Shown one piece after another: positions 6,260 to 6,481 of a stretch of 6,481 bases of DNA. The stretch is from assembly GCA_938038825.1 (NCBI GenBank), contig CALHST010000022.1:1-6481 (forward strand), written 5' to 3'. The DNA comes from an uncultured Paracoccaceae bacterium (lineage in GTDB: Bacteria > Pseudomonadota > Alphaproteobacteria > Rhodobacterales > Rhodobacteraceae). Within the stretch, counting starts at the first letter, position 1. The number at the start of each line of letters is the position of its first letter. The translations under genes and the position numbers were made by a program. The notes below the pieces were generated by a model that was given only the letters and a program-made list of their open reading frames with translations, was not told the DNA's origin and made no database searches.

Positions 6260-6481
6260 TCACTCCGGCTTAAGACTGTTGAGTTGGGTTACGACAGCAG
6301 GATCATCCACAACCAGTCCGGTATAAGCCTCGAACGAGCGCACGGCCATGGCGCGAAACAGATCAAACCCGCTGAGACACGCAAGCCCTGCGGCGGCAGC
6401 ATCCCGCAGAAACGCTGTGTTGGTGGGGGTATAAACCGCATCAAAGGCCCAGCTTTGTGAAGACATCCACGCAGGATCAAA
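6260..6481 (-). CDS. Shikimate/quinate dehydrogenase-like protein (AroE family), C-terminal fragment
   Basis: The last 73 residues of a protein are encoded here; the frame is open to the right edge, so the true start is outside the window and the internal ATG at 6466 is not the start. The fragment WAFDAVYTPTNTAFLRDA, then GLACLSGFDLF and a final SFEAYTG, follows the AroE/YdiB C-terminal pattern D-x-VY-x-P-x-x-T-x-x-L-x-x-A, G-x-x-M-L and Q-A-x-x-x-F-x-x-W-x-G. These enzymes reduce 3-dehydroshikimate or oxidise quinate/shikimate with NAD(P). At the position of the substrate-contacting Gln in classical AroE this protein has Met (codon 6349-6347). That suggests a specialised paralogue acting on a related cyclic or polyhydroxy acid and not the biosynthetic AroE. 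The catalytic Lys and Asp lie outside the window. It is the most upstream visible gene of the minus-strand operon. Confidence 0.75.
   Translation of the reverse strand, partial: FDPAWMSSQSWAFDAVYTPTNTAFLRDAAAAGLACLSGFDLFRAMAVRSFEAYTGLVVDDPAVVTQLNSLKPE
6263..6266 (-). promoter_or_regulatory. Ribosome binding site for the oxygenase gene
   Basis: GGAG on the minus strand lies 9 nt before the ATG at 6253-6251. It directly abuts the TGA of the upstream dehydrogenase gene, so reading of the two genes is likely coupled. Confidence 0.5.

Noticed and set aside
6464..6466. ATG as the start of the AroE-like gene
   Set aside because: The frame stays open upstream to the window edge, and AroE-family proteins are about 270-290 residues, so this is an internal methionine in a truncated gene.

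Overview
This window looks like chromosome from a Rhodobacterales-type (marine Roseobacter-like) alphaproteobacterium. The reasons are moderate-to-high GC, densely packed genes with 4-bp stop/start overlaps, and protein wording typical of that group. The assignment is by eye and genus cannot be given. There are no RNA genes, mobile elements, CRISPR arrays or long non-coding stretches. Every gene is a small-molecule metabolism or transport gene.

Layout from left to right. At the left edge (1-86, minus) is the N-terminal fragment of a Gfo/Idh/MocA-type NAD(P)-dependent oxidoreductase. A 94-bp divergent control region (87-180) separates it from a plus-strand pair: uronate isomerase (uxaC) and a mannitol-dehydrogenase-family hexuronate reductase (uxuB-like), which overlap by 4 bp. 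Running towards this pair from the right edge is a compact minus-strand operon. In transcription order it contains a shikimate/quinate dehydrogenase-like gene (only the 3' end is present), a phytanoyl-CoA dioxygenase-family (Fe(II)/2-oxoglutarate) oxygenase, a 3-hydroxyisobutyrate-dehydrogenase-family reductase with an unusual substrate loop, an EamA/DMT permease, and 2-keto-3-deoxygluconate kinase (kdgK). The two convergent units overlap tail to tail by 20 bp at 2710-2729.

How the genes work together. UxaC converts glucuronate to fructuronate (or galacturonate to tagaturonate). The reductase makes D-mannonate (or an isomer). A dehydratase not present here would give 2-keto-3-deoxygluconate (KDG). 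KdgK phosphorylates KDG to KDPG for cleavage to pyruvate and glyceraldehyde-3-phosphate. This core is the Ashwell hexuronate pathway and is well supported.

The less ordinary part is what shares the kdgK operon: an oxygenase, two dehydrogenases and a permease that do not belong to the textbook pathway. The reductase carries a GRT loop (residues 125-127) like that of sulfolactaldehyde reductase YihU instead of the usual SGG loop. The AroE-like protein has Met where shikimate dehydrogenases normally have a substrate-binding Gln. Together they could be an undescribed route that feeds an unusual, possibly modified or anionic, carbohydrate into the KDG trunk. That is inference; no substrate can be assigned from sequence alone.
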